A stretch of 64,000 nt of DNA from Adiantum capillus-veneris (taxonomy: Eukaryota; Streptophyta; Polypodiopsida; Polypodiales; Pteridaceae). The translations under genes were made by a program, and so were the position numbers. Positions within the stretch are counted from its first letter, which is position 1. The number at the start of each line of letters is the position of its first letter. This document shows positions 23,983 through 36,285 of the stretch, one piece after another. The notes under the pieces are model-generated. The model was not told the DNA's origin, searched no databases, and was given only the letters and a program-made list of their open reading frames with translations. The DNA lies in assembly GCA_014529385.2 (NCBI GenBank), contig CM043953.1:94183342-94247341 (forward strand), written 5' to 3'.

Positions 23983-24148
23983 AGAAGAAGAGAGTTTGAT
24001 TTAATGTCGTAGGAAACTAATTAAAGAGGCCTAAAGATCTAGCCGACGAGGAGTTGAACTCAAGACCTGTTATTCAAGAGGAAAATGGCATAACCAATCT
24101 ACCACACTTGGGTGATAGAAAGGTTATACCATTTTTCTCTTTTTATTG
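23983..24148 (-). mobile_element. tRNA-derived SINE, copy D
   Basis: Same order as copy C: GAAGAAGAGAG tail, TCGTAGGAAAC, B box GAGTTGAACTC at 24051-24061, A-box complement CCAATCTACCA at 24094, head GGTTATACCATTTTTCTC. The copies are separated by short CA-rich stretches (23957-23980, 24150-24195). Confidence 0.8.
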
Positions 24149-24155
24149 GCGCGCA

Positions 24156-24195
<40 letters not shown>

Positions 24196-24196
<1 letters not shown>

Positions 24197-24560
24197 GAAG
24201 AAGAGAGTTTTAACATCGTAGGAAACTATTCCAAAAGACGTTAAAGATTAGGTTAGATATAGACTTACGTTAAATTAGATTTAGGTTTATTTAAGTTAAA
24301 TTATATTAGATTTATGTTTATTTTTAGTTAGATTTACGTTTGATTAGATTTAAATTTATTTACGTTAGATTTATATTTACGTTGTATTAGATTAGATTTA
24401 GGTTTATTTACGTTAGATTTAGATTTACGTTATATTAGATTAGATTTAGGTTTATTTACGTTATCTACCTGTTATTATTGAAGAGGGAATTGGCATAACC
24501 AATCTACCACACTTGGGTGATAGAAAGGTTATACCATTTTCTTCTTTTTATCGTTTAAGA
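24196..24560 (-). mobile_element. tRNA-derived SINE, copy E, split by a minisatellite
   Basis: The 3' half (GAAGAAGAGAG to GTTAAAGATTA) is at 24196-24248 and the 5' half (CTACCTGTTATT to ATACCATTTTC) at 24471-24545. The stretch where the B box should be is replaced by about 223 bp of AT-rich repeats, so this copy has lost its internal promoter. Confidence 0.75.
24248..24471. repeat. AT-rich minisatellite, TTAGATTTAGGTTTATTTACG-like units
   Basis: Degenerate units with AGATTTAGGTTTATTTACGT recur about ten times with variable length. It interrupts SINE copy E. The units contain TTTAGG but not the plant telomere TTTAGGG in tandem. Confidence 0.8.
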
Positions 24561-25156
24561 TAAGGTTAGATTTAGATTTTTGTGTAGGCGCAACTCAGAG
24601 AGCCGTCGACGCTTGTCAGAAATGGCGTGAAAATTTCCTGTGCTCACAGCCTCGACAGTCCATGCGGACCAGCAATTCCACCTGCATGTTCGACTGTTGC
24701 TACCATACAATAAGCCGTCATGATCAGTAAATGGAAGAGCAAATTGAGCCTACACAGAAATTAGTGATACAAGATGACGATTCCAAGGGTCACACACACA
24801 CACACACACACACACACACCACATCCCATCAAATCTAGAGTAAGATCTAAGTGCCTTGAGTAGACATCAGCTACATTGCAAGAATGGCGTACCTGCATGC
24901 TACAAACAAAGATCTACTGTGAAAAGATGTTAAGATGCTGTGAAATGCTACAGCTAGAGAAGAGGCAAAGGGGTTTTGTCCACTACATGCAGTATCATGT
25001 AGACGTGGGTGTGTAGATTTCTTGTATCCACAAATATAGGCATTGACCAATAAAGATGAGGTTATAACCCGGTGGTTCTGATCTCCGTGCACTTCTAGAC
25101 CGAGGTGTGCAGGGATTGGACATGACTAGAGAATGTGAGGTAGTTTACAGCGTGAA

Positions 25157-25219
<63 letters not shown>

Positions 25220-25295
25220 GACGAAGAATGCCAATAGAAGATTAAATTTGTTGTCCAGGTTATAAGATTTTTACCCTCATTATGAGTAGTAACGA
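24561..25295. other. Unassigned; left flank of the CACTA element
   Basis: No gene is seen. Holds (CA)n at 24791-24820 and (GA)n at 25158-25216. It probably includes the left subterminal part of the CACTA element, but I did not find a CACTA terminus. Confidence 0.4.
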
Positions 25296-28200
25296 GGATG
25301 TGGGGCGTCCAACCGAAACACCTATCTCTTAACGAGGATCTTATGTAATCATTGCAAGCATGCTGTACGACGGACAAGACGCGTTTCTTTGCAACACGTT
25401 CGCGAATTTGGCGAGTTCGATCCATCCATTATAGATCGAGTTGTTGTCAATTATAACTCGTCGAACTCTGACGCTGGCCAACAGGCAACAATCTTGCAAC
25501 CCAATAGACGTGTTCGTAGGCGCTTTGGTCAAGCAGCATATGTGAGGCCACAAGATGTAGCGTCTGACAGCTCGCGGGATGATCATGCAGACCACATTCC
25601 CAACGAGGCAATGTTTGAGCCCGAGATTGATGAAATGATCGAGACGATCATGGATTCAGAAAGGCTTATCTATGATGATATGAAAAGTGAAGCCGATACG
25701 CCATTGTATAATGGAGCATGTGTATCTAGATTGAAAGCGCTCCTGGTTCTTCTCAACATGCAGGCAAAGTTTGGCTGGAGTGACACTAGCGTCACAGCGC
25801 TTTTCAGGTGATCTATTACAATTAGTTTACTTTAATAAAACTCTAAATGTATAATGATCTGATAGATTTTTACACAATTGTACCGTATTTTTATGTTGTG
25901 TAGATTGCTCAAAGAGCACATACTACCAGCTGATAATGTGATGCCAGATTCCCGAGAGGAAGCAAGAAAGATTTTGCGAAACTTGGGGATGGATTACAAT
26001 TTGATCCACGCTTGTCCTAATATTGCATTCTTTTCAGAGGGGAATACATAGACATGGAGAAGTGTCCGAAATGTGATTCCGAAAGATATCGAGTAGATCT
26101 CCGCGGAACAAAAATTCCGCAAAAGGTTTTGTGACATTTTCCTCTGCTTCCTCGCATCAAGCATTTCTTCGAATGTAAGTCCATGGCCGCCCTAGCATCA
26201 TGGCATGAGGAGAATAAATCTTCGGATGGTGTGCTACGGATTCCTGCAGATTGTGCAGCCTGGAAACATATAGATGGAACATGGTCGGATTTTGCCAGGG
26301 AAGCTCGAAATTTGCGCTTAGGCCTGGCTATGGATAGCGTAAATCCATTTGGTCAAAGATCAACATCTTACAGTGTATGGCCCGTTGTCATCGTCAACTA
26401 CAACATTCCCCCGTGGTTGACTACGAAGAAGGGGCACCTATGGCTAAGCTTGATTGTGCCGGGGTGATATAAATGAAGAATATGGATGTGTATCTTCGTC
26501 CATTATTGGAAGAGCTACAACAATTGTGGATTGGCATAAAAGTGGTGGATATGATCCGACACACAACCGACGGAATGCTTTGACCAGAGGCATTCTAATG
26601 TGGACCATGCATGACTATCCCGGACTAACAGAATGCTCAGGTGATCTATTTACACTCCTCACTCAGACACTGTAAATCTTGGTTTTTTTCAAGCTAATCT
26701 ATTATCATGTGTATACATGCAGGGCTTCAAAAAAGCGGATATAGAGCATGTGTCACGTAGGGCGCCCTCATTGAAGAAGCAAATCTACGAAGGTCATCAA
26801 GCGTATCTTCCAGAGAATCATGTGTTACACGATGGCTTTTTGGGAAGAGAGCCACCGAGAATGTCTGCACAAGCATGGTTAGAGCAGAAGGAGATGTGTA
26901 ATGACGGATTGCCCCTAGGGATGAAGAGACTATCTCTATGGTACGAGTTACCATACTGGCCCCAACTCATGATCAATCACTTGCTCGATCCAATGCACAT
27001 ATTCAAGAATGTGGGTAATCTACTATGGGACCATCAGACCAGCAAGAAAGATACTTTGGGAGCCAGAGTTGACCTTAGAAATGTGGATCGTATGGAGAAA
27101 TATTGGCCGCAAACAGCGTTCGATGGATCAATAAAACTCCCTAAAGCACCCTGGATTTTCACAGGAGCCCAAGAACGCAAAGTAAAAGAGACCATTCAAT
27201 CTTTGCGGACCCCCACTGGCGTAATGCACTCGCTCCGAACGTGTTTTACTAAAGAAGGAAACCTTACTGGTTTGAAGTCACACGACTGGCATAAAATGTG
27301 TCAGGTATGTTCATAGTGGAGTATATCATAGTGGAAATTGTGTAACAAATTCGTGTGTGGACTTTAATATCATTGCTGCACATGTTTTTCAGTTTATTTT
27401 ACTGGTTGCCATTGAGGGATGTTTGTCTCTTGACGTTCCATAACACAATCTACAAACTTGCAAAGTTGGTGCAATGGATCTCACAAAAGGAGATCAAAGT
27501 AGACTCCATACCATTCGCCAAACTAAACGCTGCGGAGGTTGTGTGCATGTTTGAGCAACATTTTCCTACTACCATGCTAACCATTCAGGTGCATCTTCTT
27601 GTTCACATAGTTGATGAGGTGAAAATAGCTGGCACAGTACATTCCAGATGGATGTTCTTTTTAGAATGTTTCATGAAAATGCTCAAGGGATATGTGCGTC
27701 AGAAGGCACGTCCGGAGGGTAGCATGGCAGAAGGTTGGCTGGTATCAGAGTCCCTAGTGTACATTGGAGAGTGGCTAGATGGATTTGATAAAGCCCGGGA
27801 CACACTATGGTGAACCATAGATGATAAGCGCATATCTGGGATTGTCATGTGCAATCTCGGTGTTGAGAAGAAGATGACGAAAGATCTAGAGGCTAAAATC
27901 AACAGATTTTGCATGCTTCACAATCTAGTCATGCAGAAGTGGATTTCACAACATGAGGATGCAAAGCAAGAGCGACAAAGGGCACGAATCGAGTGGAGGC
28001 ATGGAAGACGACCACCGATGCACTATCCGCCGGGTCTAGAGAGCCTACCAACATCATGAGATTAAGATGGTTACACAACCAATTGAAAAGCGCACAACAG
28101 TGCGGTGAAGAAGTGATTGAGGAAGAGTGGGAGTACTCTTGGGGTTACGCGACCAAGATAAGTTTGCAATGTACGACTAGTAACTTTCTAGATGTTTGAA

Positions 28201-28978
28201 CGGCCACTCATAATCTTTGTTGGTTGTAGTATAAGTCATACATAGCAGCATGGTGTAAAGGTCAACATTTTAGGGTGGAACGGATTGACAAAAAGCGTTT
28301 TACTTAAGATTGTGGAATCGTGGCAAAATTTGAACAGTCTAGTCGACGACGGTCCTCTGATGCAGATCATGTGGTGGCGGAACTCACTTACTTCGGCACG
28401 CTACAAGAGATTTTGAGGATCGATTATAGAGGATTTTTTGTCGACTTGTTTGACGTGCAATGGTTCAAGATAATCATGGAGGGTCGCAACGCTATTGTGC
28501 GTAGAGGAGGCTCTGGTTTTCTTGAGGTGGATTCAACTAAGAAATGGACTGACCTAAGAGACACTTTCGTACTACCCGAGCATTGTGAACAAGTAAGTAT
28601 GTAAATAGTTAACATCCCATTTTAGAATTTATGTGCTTGGAAGCTCTCATGTAAGTTATGTGGCTCTGGCAGGTGATATTTCATCCTACAAAGTCTGCAT
28701 CAAACTGGTGGTACGTCATAGAGGTAGCCCCTCGTAGTGCACGGACGCATGAAGGCTACCATGTGCCAATCACAGTGGCATCAATGGAGGAGATCGGAGA
28801 AGATGCTCAGTCAGAAGCCGTGGAGGTGGTGCCAGACGAACATCAAGCTGCTACTCTCTATGGGGTGCATGTAGAGGATCTACAAAATGAAACAGAGGAC
28901 ATATGTTTAAACGGAGAGCTCTATATAGATATAGGAAGTTATGCTGAGGTATGCGAGGATGAGAGAGAGATCTCTTAA
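25296..28978 (+). pseudogene. CACTA (En/Spm) TNP2-type transposase, broken
   Basis: Catalyses excision and insertion in intact CACTA elements. The N-terminal transposase-associated zinc region reads ILCNHCKHAVRRTRRVSLQH, upstream of the 25389 ATG. GACVSRLKALLVLLNMQAKF follows; a GT-AG intron (25808-25903) joins ALFR to LLKEH. Then come MEKCPKCDSERYRVDLRG, WHEENKSSDGVLRIPADC, LRLGLAMDSVNPFGQRSTSY (TNP2 core), LLDPMHIFKNVGNLLWD, GLKSHDWHKM, VHLLVHIVDEVKIAGTVHSR (DUF4218) and, in a late exon from 28320, a DUF4216 region (VAELTYFGTLQEILRIDYRG) spliced at about 28592-28672. Lesions: frameshift near 26036, TGA near 26133, frameshifts near 26460-26640, TGA at 27811, frameshift near 28055. Not functional as read. 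Confidence 0.85.
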
Positions 28979-29019
28979 AGCCATAAATATTGTATTTGAA
29001 CAATTTTGCTCTGTTTTGT

Positions 29020-29301
29020 AAATTCAGAGTTATGCACTTGCCTCTTCCATCACTCAAGTTGAATAGAAGAAGAACGCTTTTTGTTGCTGCTAGCTTTTGA
29101 ACATTCCAAAGCTACAAGCACCTTCACGTTCTTGTACGATTCTCCGTTTTGAACAATTTTGCTCCGTTTTGTAAAAACTATGGCTCTCTAAGTATCTTCC
29201 ATGTTGTATAACGCTCTTTTGATTTTGCGCTCACATCTTGGGAAATCCATGGCCACATGCAGCTCCACCACCTGGTTTTTCAACTGCAAGATTTGATTGT
29301 G

Positions 29302-29364
<63 letters not shown>

Positions 29365-29555
29365 GATTGAAAATTCTGAGTTATGCACTTGCCTCTTCCA
29401 TCACTCAAGTTGAATAGAAGAAGAATGCTTTCTGTTACTGCTAGCCTTTGAACATTCCAAAGCTACAAGGACCTTCAAGTTCTTGTACGATTCTCCGTTT
29501 TGAACAATTGTGCTCCGTTTTGTAAAAACTCTGGCTCTCTAAGTATTTGCGTCAT
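29020..29555. repeat. Direct repeat of about 180 bp around a (CT)n tract
   Basis: AGTTATGCACTTGCCTCTTC to CTGGCTCTCTAAGTAT occurs at about 29027-29200 and 29379-29550, over 93% alike by eye, on either side of sequence ending in (CT)n (29305-29361). It lies between the two CACTA genes. Confidence 0.85.
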
Positions 29556-29657
29556 TGTATTTATATGCGTCATTGTATCATTGTATTTAATGGTCTTTGC
29601 GTCCACTCCAGGTACGTATGCTCTAGGTATGTTCTCACAAGCAGAAACGATGAGCAC

Positions 29658-29692
<35 letters not shown>

Positions 29693-29761
29693 CTTGTCCA
29701 TGTTTTCTACTCCATTCATTCAATATTAAGTTTAAATGTTCGTGTGTTGAATGCAGGTATG

Positions 29762-31064
29762 GATGATGAGGAGTTTCTTTCTTCTTTGTCACCCCAGCAG
29801 AGACAGTGGTACATGGAGCGTCATTGCTGTGGCGCACCATCGCGCGTTCCTACTCCATCCGCATCTCCCTCTGTTTCGGAGCATTCACAGCGCTCCGAAG
29901 CTTCGGTGTCGACGAACGATCTTCACACACGTCTAGGTGCCGGAGCTGTAGTGGTGGTGGTGGCAGTTGTTGTGGGGATGCCACCAGGGATGCTTCGACA
30001 CCGCCTCGTGTTCGACGAGGCTCTTTACCCTCCCCTTCTTTGCCCGTCCCGACACCAGCCACGGCATCGCCATCGACACCAAGTTATGCACGGCTGACTG
30101 CCGTTCCCCGTAGCTACACACCACTAGCTACTCCTCCACTAGTCACTCCAATGGACACTCCTCGCTTCGGGGCTCAGAATCCAGTGGAGACACTTGGCAT
30201 CTGTACCCTCGTTGACACACCGCTAGAGACCCCTGTCGGGACACCCAGGTTCATGTGTCAGCGGGCGACGAGAGGGCCTTACTCCGTCGACTTCAGCGGC
30301 GGCATGATCTTGGATGATGAAGGCAAGAAGGTGATTTTGCGCATGTGCGGTCTTTGCTCTCAGGTGTTTAGACACTACATACTAAACACCTGGAGTGAAG
30401 TACCGAATGAATTAAAAGACAGAGTCATCAGTATGCTTCATGACGAGTTTCCCGTTCCAACACGGGATGACCGCTTCAATGAAGATGTGATGAAGGTTCG
30501 AATGCGCGAATACTGCAAGCATAAGTGTTCCGAAGTGCAAAAAGCAATCAAGCATTGCTGGAGCAGACCAGATTGGATGGCCAAAGAAGATTGGAAGATT
30601 GCAAAGAAAGAAGCGCGCGAGAATCCCGACAAGTGGAAGCAACAAAAGGAGGTATCCAGAGCGCGAGTAGAGGCAGGGAGCTCGCACCACTTGGGGAGCG
30701 ACGGGTGGGCATCATTTGAGGCTGGTTTTGTAAGTGTTTTTGCATCTATGTTTGATAGTTTAGGGTTTATGGGATTTTAAATTCTAACATAATGGATTAT
30801 TTGTATGTTTTGACAGTGGTCGTTTACAGGACGTGATCCCACACCGTACGAGCGTGAGTACGCAGGCAGGAAGGGCTTAAACGCCTTTATAGACATCCCG
30901 AGTTCTCGCGGCGGCATGGTTAGTATTAGGGTTTATTATTTTCTATTTATTGTATTGTTTTATAAACGTCGCTATATGTTTATACTTACAAAAAGCTATC
31001 TTATTGTTTTTTTTTGCAGAATCTGACAGATACGCCACTTGGACACGATGAGACGTCTGATTAA
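29762..31064 (+). pseudogene. CACTA second gene: plant transposase-24 (Ptta/En/Spm) protein, three exons
   Basis: Exons: 29762-30729, 30817-30918 and 31020-31064, with GT-AG introns and a TAA stop (end GHDETSD). The start ATG gives MDDEEFLSSLSPQQRQWYME; a frameshift in or near the (GGT)n run at about 29945-29990 moves to the frame with TPRFGAQNPVETLG, then the conserved region CSQVFRHYILNTWSEVPNEL, MREYCKHKCSEVQKAIKHCW and PDWMAKEDWKIAKKEARENP. Exons 2-3 keep the frame (WSFTGRDPTPYEREYAG). Such proteins bind subterminal repeats and assist the TNP2-type transposase. Except for the one frameshift it is open, better kept than its partner. The N-terminus could alternatively start in a different frame. 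Confidence 0.75.
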
Positions 31065-31630
31065 ACGACGTCAGTTTAGCCATAGCTAGATAGCATAAGT
31101 TTCTTTTTGTCATAGCTTATGTATCATGAGAGGACTTTTATACGTCTTTTTGAAAACCATGTATATTTTTTAAATAATGACAATGGTTTGTAACTATTAC
31201 ATTTGCAAAGACTAACAATCAAGTGATTTTGCCTATGTGTACAATTGTCATTGATTTACTTTCATCAATTCACGCTTGTCAGTTTTGTATCTTTATTTTG
31301 CAAACAATACATACTATGGATGATGGAGTTAATGATTATATTGTCTTGTGGGTGACTATTTTGGGTCTATATTTACCTTTGCACTTTTTTTGAAAGGTAA
31401 ATAGACAAATGAAACATTCAATATGGTTGATGGGTGGCAGGGTATTCAATGTCCTGCCACCAAAAATTTTTCCTCTCGGGCGTCGCTATGAACGTCACTA
31501 TATAAGGCTCTGCAGCTGTTATGGAATTGATATCTTATTATTTATCGCAGCTGTGACAGGTGGAAAAGGCTTGACCGAGCTAAGCTATTGCAAAAGGACA
31601 TCATATTTTATGTACATTTTATTATTCAAG
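31065..31630. other. Unassigned; right flank of the CACTA element
   Basis: No gene. GGTGGCAGG and CCTGCCACC form a 9-bp inverted repeat at 31432-31461. A CACTA terminal repeat was not identified. Confidence 0.4.
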
Positions 31631-32007
31631 TGCTCTTTATGAGCTTTGGTCAACTATGTCCGGCCGGCCAGTTTGTAACCAATTTGACCATTTAAGAAAT
31701 CTATAAATGAAATACGTGCAAGAGGGAAATGGTCACTCTTGCACGGGGGGAGATTGCACCCAGTGTCTGTGTATTCTTCTCTCCTCTCTTCTCCTCTAGT
31801 CTCTCGCCATGCCAAGCGTAGCACTCCACTCTAGGAGGTGCGCCTATGTATGTTCTCTTCTTCTCTCTCGCGCGTTGTCTCACTCTGTTCGCGTACGTCA
31901 TGGTTCTCGTGCTATGGGAATTGCCAGGTATGCAGATTTGTCGGTTTATGCTAGATATTGTGTTATCTTGGGTATTTTGCAGGGCTCTCCGCGCTCCCGT
32001 TGTAGCA
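31631..32007 (+). repeat. Copia-type LTR with adjacent primer-binding site
   Basis: Starts TGCTCTTT and ends TGTAGCA; TGCT/AGCA ends are mutually inverted. TATA-like TCTATAAATGAAA is at 31699. One base after the end is TGGTATCAGAGC (32009-32020), the initiator methionine tRNA primer site. No gag follows and no partner LTR was seen, so this is the 5' end of a deleted element. The left end is by inference. Confidence 0.65.
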
Positions 32008-32020
32008 GTGGTATCAGAGC

Positions 32021-33899
32021 GTAGGCTATGCTCAAAGACTGAAGATTTTTGACACGTAACAGCTAAGTGTTTTGTTTCCTTATGCTTGTAGCTTTTGTTA
32101 ATTGCTTCAATTTATACTAATTAATGCCGATTATATGAGATAGATAGTGATTTTTAGAAATTGAAGAGAATCCGTTGTTTATTATTATGATATAGAAATT
32201 ATTAGTATAATTATGTTAATTGAACATATTGATAGAATAGATTAAACATAATCTTATGCTCGGAATCTTATGGCAATATGCAATAACAAGAGAGGAATAG
32301 AATCTCTTTCATGATATCAAGGATCATCCACGACTCACAGTATAGGATAACAGGTGAGGAATGTTAGATTTCAATTGCCGGTTAGCTAACAAGAAATCCA
32401 CGAGAGAATTTGACAAAGGGGAAAAAGGAAGAAGAATAGATTTATGAAGAGGAAGGTAGCCTGAGTTTCGATGAGCAAGAAGTAGAAGATGAAGGAGAAG
32501 ACCCAACGAGGAAGATGAAGCTGTAATAGATTTTTTTTTTTTCCCCCCCGTCTCTCTCTCCCGTCATAAGGAGCAACCTCAAGGACTCATTGCATAGTAG
32601 GAAATTAGGAATCAATCCCAATTTAGTCTCTCAAATAATCCTCACATCAGGCTATTGAACCTTGCCAGACTCTCCCGCATCCTCCACACATCACCAAAGC
32701 GAGTAGCACCCGCCAAACACACGCTCTCTACATAGAGTTCGACCAAGCTGGGTCTAGGGAGCTTCTTCCATGCCACATGCAGGCCACAACGACGCTAATC
32801 TCCTTCTCTCCCCTCTCCAGTTGTGCACATGGAGCAACAAAGGCTCCACGAACAATTAGCAGCAAAGCTAACCACACAATTTCACTGTCTTTCGCCCTCT
32901 CTCTTTCTTTACTTTACTATGCTGCCATGCAGCCAAGTATTAACCACACGCCACTTCAGTCCTCGCACACAGCTCCCACACACTTCACACCGCATGTTTT
33001 TCTCTCCCCCTGACAACCAGTGGCGTTGCCGCCAACTAGAGCTACCAACCATTTCCGCATGACGGGCTACCCGCCACCTCTGCATGGACAAACCCAAACG
33101 GCGGCCACCCAAGCTAGCAACTAAACCTTTCTCTCTGTCTCTCGGCGCAGTCCGCCATGCATGACTGGAGCACATTGATCTAGGTTTGGCAAAAATGACC
33201 CCAGACAACAGTGGCGCGTGCCATCCACTTTGAGAGCCGCACCAACTTTTTTCTCTCATATCTCTCTCTCCCTCTCAGGCCGACCACAGTTAACTGTCCT
33301 GCGGCGCCAACCGACCTCCCTTTTTTTTCTCAGCACCCCTCAACTGCAGTCGCCATGCAGTCGTCCTCTCCCTGACTTCCTGGTAGTACCTCTTACTTTC
33401 TCTGTCTCTCACTCTCCGCCAGTCATCGCCACCCTCAGTCGTCAGCGAAAACGACGTTCTCTCTTTCTCTGGTTCTGTTCAGCCACACATACCACCATCT
33501 CTCCCTTTCCCTCTCTCTCTCTTCCTCCCTCGTCAATAGGCAGCCACTGCATGCCACTCACACTCTTAACGGTCTCTCTCTCGTAGAGCATGCAGCCACA
33601 AGCCTATCCTTCGTTAACTTGCGACGTGCAGAGCTACCAAAACCGCACACCCCGGCCTCCATCACGCTCTGCAACCATGGGGTCTATTGCTACTGGTAGC
33701 ACCATGGTTTGTCTTACTCATCGCATGCACCTACATGCCTCTTACGTTGCCACTTCTGCGGCCATGACAACCGTCAACCTGGTTGCAGTCAAATCGGTTG
33801 CAGCACCTGCAGACGTGCCTGCTGCGGCCATTTCCGCCGCCACACCTTTTGTGGGCTGCCCTTGCTGCACCAACATCACATAATGCTGCAAATGGTGCA
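32021..33899. other. Unassigned; CT-rich stretch
   Basis: No gene is supported on either strand. 32530-32570 holds T and C runs; 32780-33600 is unusually pyrimidine-rich (many CTCTCTCC and CCACC motifs). The several ORFs here are low-complexity and overlap in different frames. Confidence 0.4.
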
Positions 33900-33939
33900 G
33901 CCATCACAATTCCCATAGAATATTTTTAAAGCGCACAAC

Positions 33940-35383
33940 TCTTGATTGTGTGCCACAATATGGATGCACGATACCTATAGATGGTTGGAAAAATTGTGAG
34001 AAGAAACCATTGATTAATGTGATGTTGATTTGTCCAAGAGTATCCATCTTTCTTGAAGCGATCGACACATCCTTGAAAGAGATAACTAGTGGATATCTTG
34101 TTGGTGTATATGAGCGTTTAATCAAAAGAGCACATGGACCTAAAAAATGTGACAGCCATTGTCACAAATAATGCATCTTACTACAAAGCAGCTGAAAAAG
34201 CAATTGAAGCAAACTATCCAGAGATCACATGGGTTCCATGTGATGTCCACACTTTGAATCTGCTCTTAAAGGACTTTGAAAAAGTTCCTTTTATTAAGAA
34301 AACTCTAGATACAAACCACTTGCTGAAGTTTATAAGCGAGCATTCATTTTCTTATGCTCTATTTAGAACAAAGTCCCCAACAAAAAAATTATAGATTATT
34401 TGTGTGACCCGTTTTGCAATAGCGTATTACGTTCTCTCCACACTACAACAGGTTAAAGCATCCCTTGTTGAAACAGTGGCAGAGGGGACATTTGGCTTGA
34501 TAAATATCCCAAGTATGAACTTGCTGCTTCCAAATGCTATCAGCTTGTAAAATCTCTTGTTTTTTGGAGAAATGTAGATAAAATTGCTACTATCACAGAA
34601 CCCTTCACTCATCTGATACGATTAGTGGACAAAGAAGCCTCTATCTTTGGACGGGTTTATTGGTACATGCATGAAGCCTCTTGCAAGTTAAAAGATTGTA
34701 CATATTATGCAGGAAAAGAGAAATCCATGATGATGTCGTTTGTGAAAAGACAATGAGAGCAGCTGCATGCTCCTTTACATGGAGCAGCGTTCGTCTTAAA
34801 TCCCAAGTTCCAGATGCACAATCAATCTTCAAATAATGAAGCGATCAGTGATTTCAAGAAAGTGTGTGTCCAACTATTAGGCAATGTGGATGGAAAGATG
34901 GAATACACACAGAAGATGACCTATACTAGCAGAGAAGGAATGTTTGGGGATCCTTGATATTTAGATGCTATCAAGACGATGAGCGCACCCATTTGGTGGA
35001 AAGAGTATGATGGAGAAAAAGTGGAACTTCAACATGTGGTTGTGAGAGTATTGCCTGTTGCCGCCTCAAGTGGTAGTTGTGAAAGAAACTGGTTTTCATT
35101 TTCTTTCATGCATCCTAGAAAAAAAAATTGATTAAGTCCTAAATGAGTTGCAGACTTGGTGTATGTATTTTGTAACATGTGACTTATGCATAAGCCAGCA
35201 AAGTTAGCCACACATGCCACTGAAGAAAGCTTCGAACGCTTTCAAACACACGAAGCAATTGCAAATGAGCTCAACTCCGATGAAGAAATGGAATGGAACC
35301 CGGAAGATATTGATCCGGAATGTTCAAATGTCAAAGAAATTGATGACATGGTGCGTGTGATTGAGGGGATGGATGAGCTATAA
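33940..35383 (+). pseudogene. hAT-type transposase relic (DUF659 to dimerisation domain)
   Basis: Cut-and-paste DNA transposase. GCTIPIDGWKNCEKKPLINV and FLEAIDTSLKEITSGY match the DUF659 block; VTAIVTNNASYYKAAEKAIE and ITWVPCDVHTLNLLLKDFEK carry the conserved DNA and C-H-LNLLLKD motifs. After stops come YELAASKCYQLVKSLVFW and FGRVYWYMHEASCKLKD, then the C-terminal hAT dimerisation domain: SAPIWWKEYDGEKVELQHVV and VAASSGSCERNWFSFSFMHP, ending in an acidic tail (DEEMEWNPEDIDPE) and TAA. Frameshifts near 34140 and several stops; the N-terminal BED zinc finger is missing. No terminal repeats were found. Confidence 0.8.
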
Positions 35384-35444
35384 AGTTTGTACTATATTCT
35401 CAATTAATTTTTTAATGTGAAAGTTGTGTGGAGTTTAGATTCAC

Positions 35445-35500
35445 AATCTCTCTCTCTCTCTCTCTCTCTCACTCACACACACACACACACACACACACAT
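35445..35500. repeat. Compound microsatellite (CT)n(CA)n
   Basis: About 26 bases of CT repeats followed by about 28 bases of CA repeats, 60 bp after the hAT stop codon. Confidence 0.93.
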
Positions 35501-35784
35501 TGTCTCTCTTTCTCTCCATCTTCTTTTTTATCATTTTTAGATAAAGAGGGAGGGAGAGAATAAAACTTACACAATTGCAACAACATGCGACATGTTCATT
35601 TGTTCCAACAAATAGAGATTTACATATCAAAAAGAGGTTTTAGTTACAAATCTTGAGATTTAAGATACAAAAAGAGCTCATTAATGTTTGGGGGATTTAA
35701 TTTAGATCATAGGCTAGATCCCCTAAAAGATTAGATACACGAGATTCTAAATTGCCGAATGAATCGCTTTGACCCGCATTGCCT

Positions 35785-36165
35785 ATCTCTTATTCGATTA
35801 CAGGCCCATATCTTGCCTCGTACCATGCCAACTTTCTTTCTAGCTCTGCGATACGAGGAGTGCACAGCATGGCTGGGGTCTCTATTTGACTTGCCAAATC
35901 CACTCCTTGGGTTGCGAGCTGCTCAATGGCTATAGTTTCTTTGAGCAAATATATGTAACCTCTTTGTTGAGGATAGTCTTCTTAATTGGCTTCTTGGGCA
36001 TGAATATTCTCGGCCGGGGAGGAAATCCACATTTTGAGCAAACTCTTTTGAGCTTATGCAAACCCGAGCAACATTTTGCGAAGCACCTCAATATTAGAAG
36101 ATGTATAGAGGTGGGAGCTAGACAAAAGTCACTATTACAATATACAAGAATCTTTAATATTTTCT
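35785..36165 (-). pseudogene. Unidentified cysteine-rich coding relic
   Basis: A minus-strand frame reads YCNSDFCLAPTSIHL, then RCFAKCCSGLHKLKRVCSKC, then GFPPRPRIFMPKKPIKK and stops near 35931. One base shift away the sequence continues with IAIEQLATQGVDLASQIETP and RIAELERKLAWYEARYGPVI before TAA. The Cys pattern suggests a zinc-binding unit and the second part a short helix. I do not recognise the family; it may be a transposon gene or a host exon. Evidence is composition and continuity only. Confidence 0.35.
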
Positions 36166-36285
36166 ATATGTAAATAAGTTTTTTATTTTTATTTTTGAAG
36201 TTATAGATACATTGATCAACAGCTTAAAATAGACCTTCTACTTATAGATACACAAAGAGACAAAAAACTATTTTCTACCATTATT

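Noticed and set aside
24248-24471. Interstitial telomere repeat
   Set aside because: Units contain TTTAGG but not tandem TTTAGGG.
33218-33883. Ser/Pro- and Ala-rich ORFs
   Set aside because: They arise from a pyrimidine-rich stretch with compositional bias and have no family signal.
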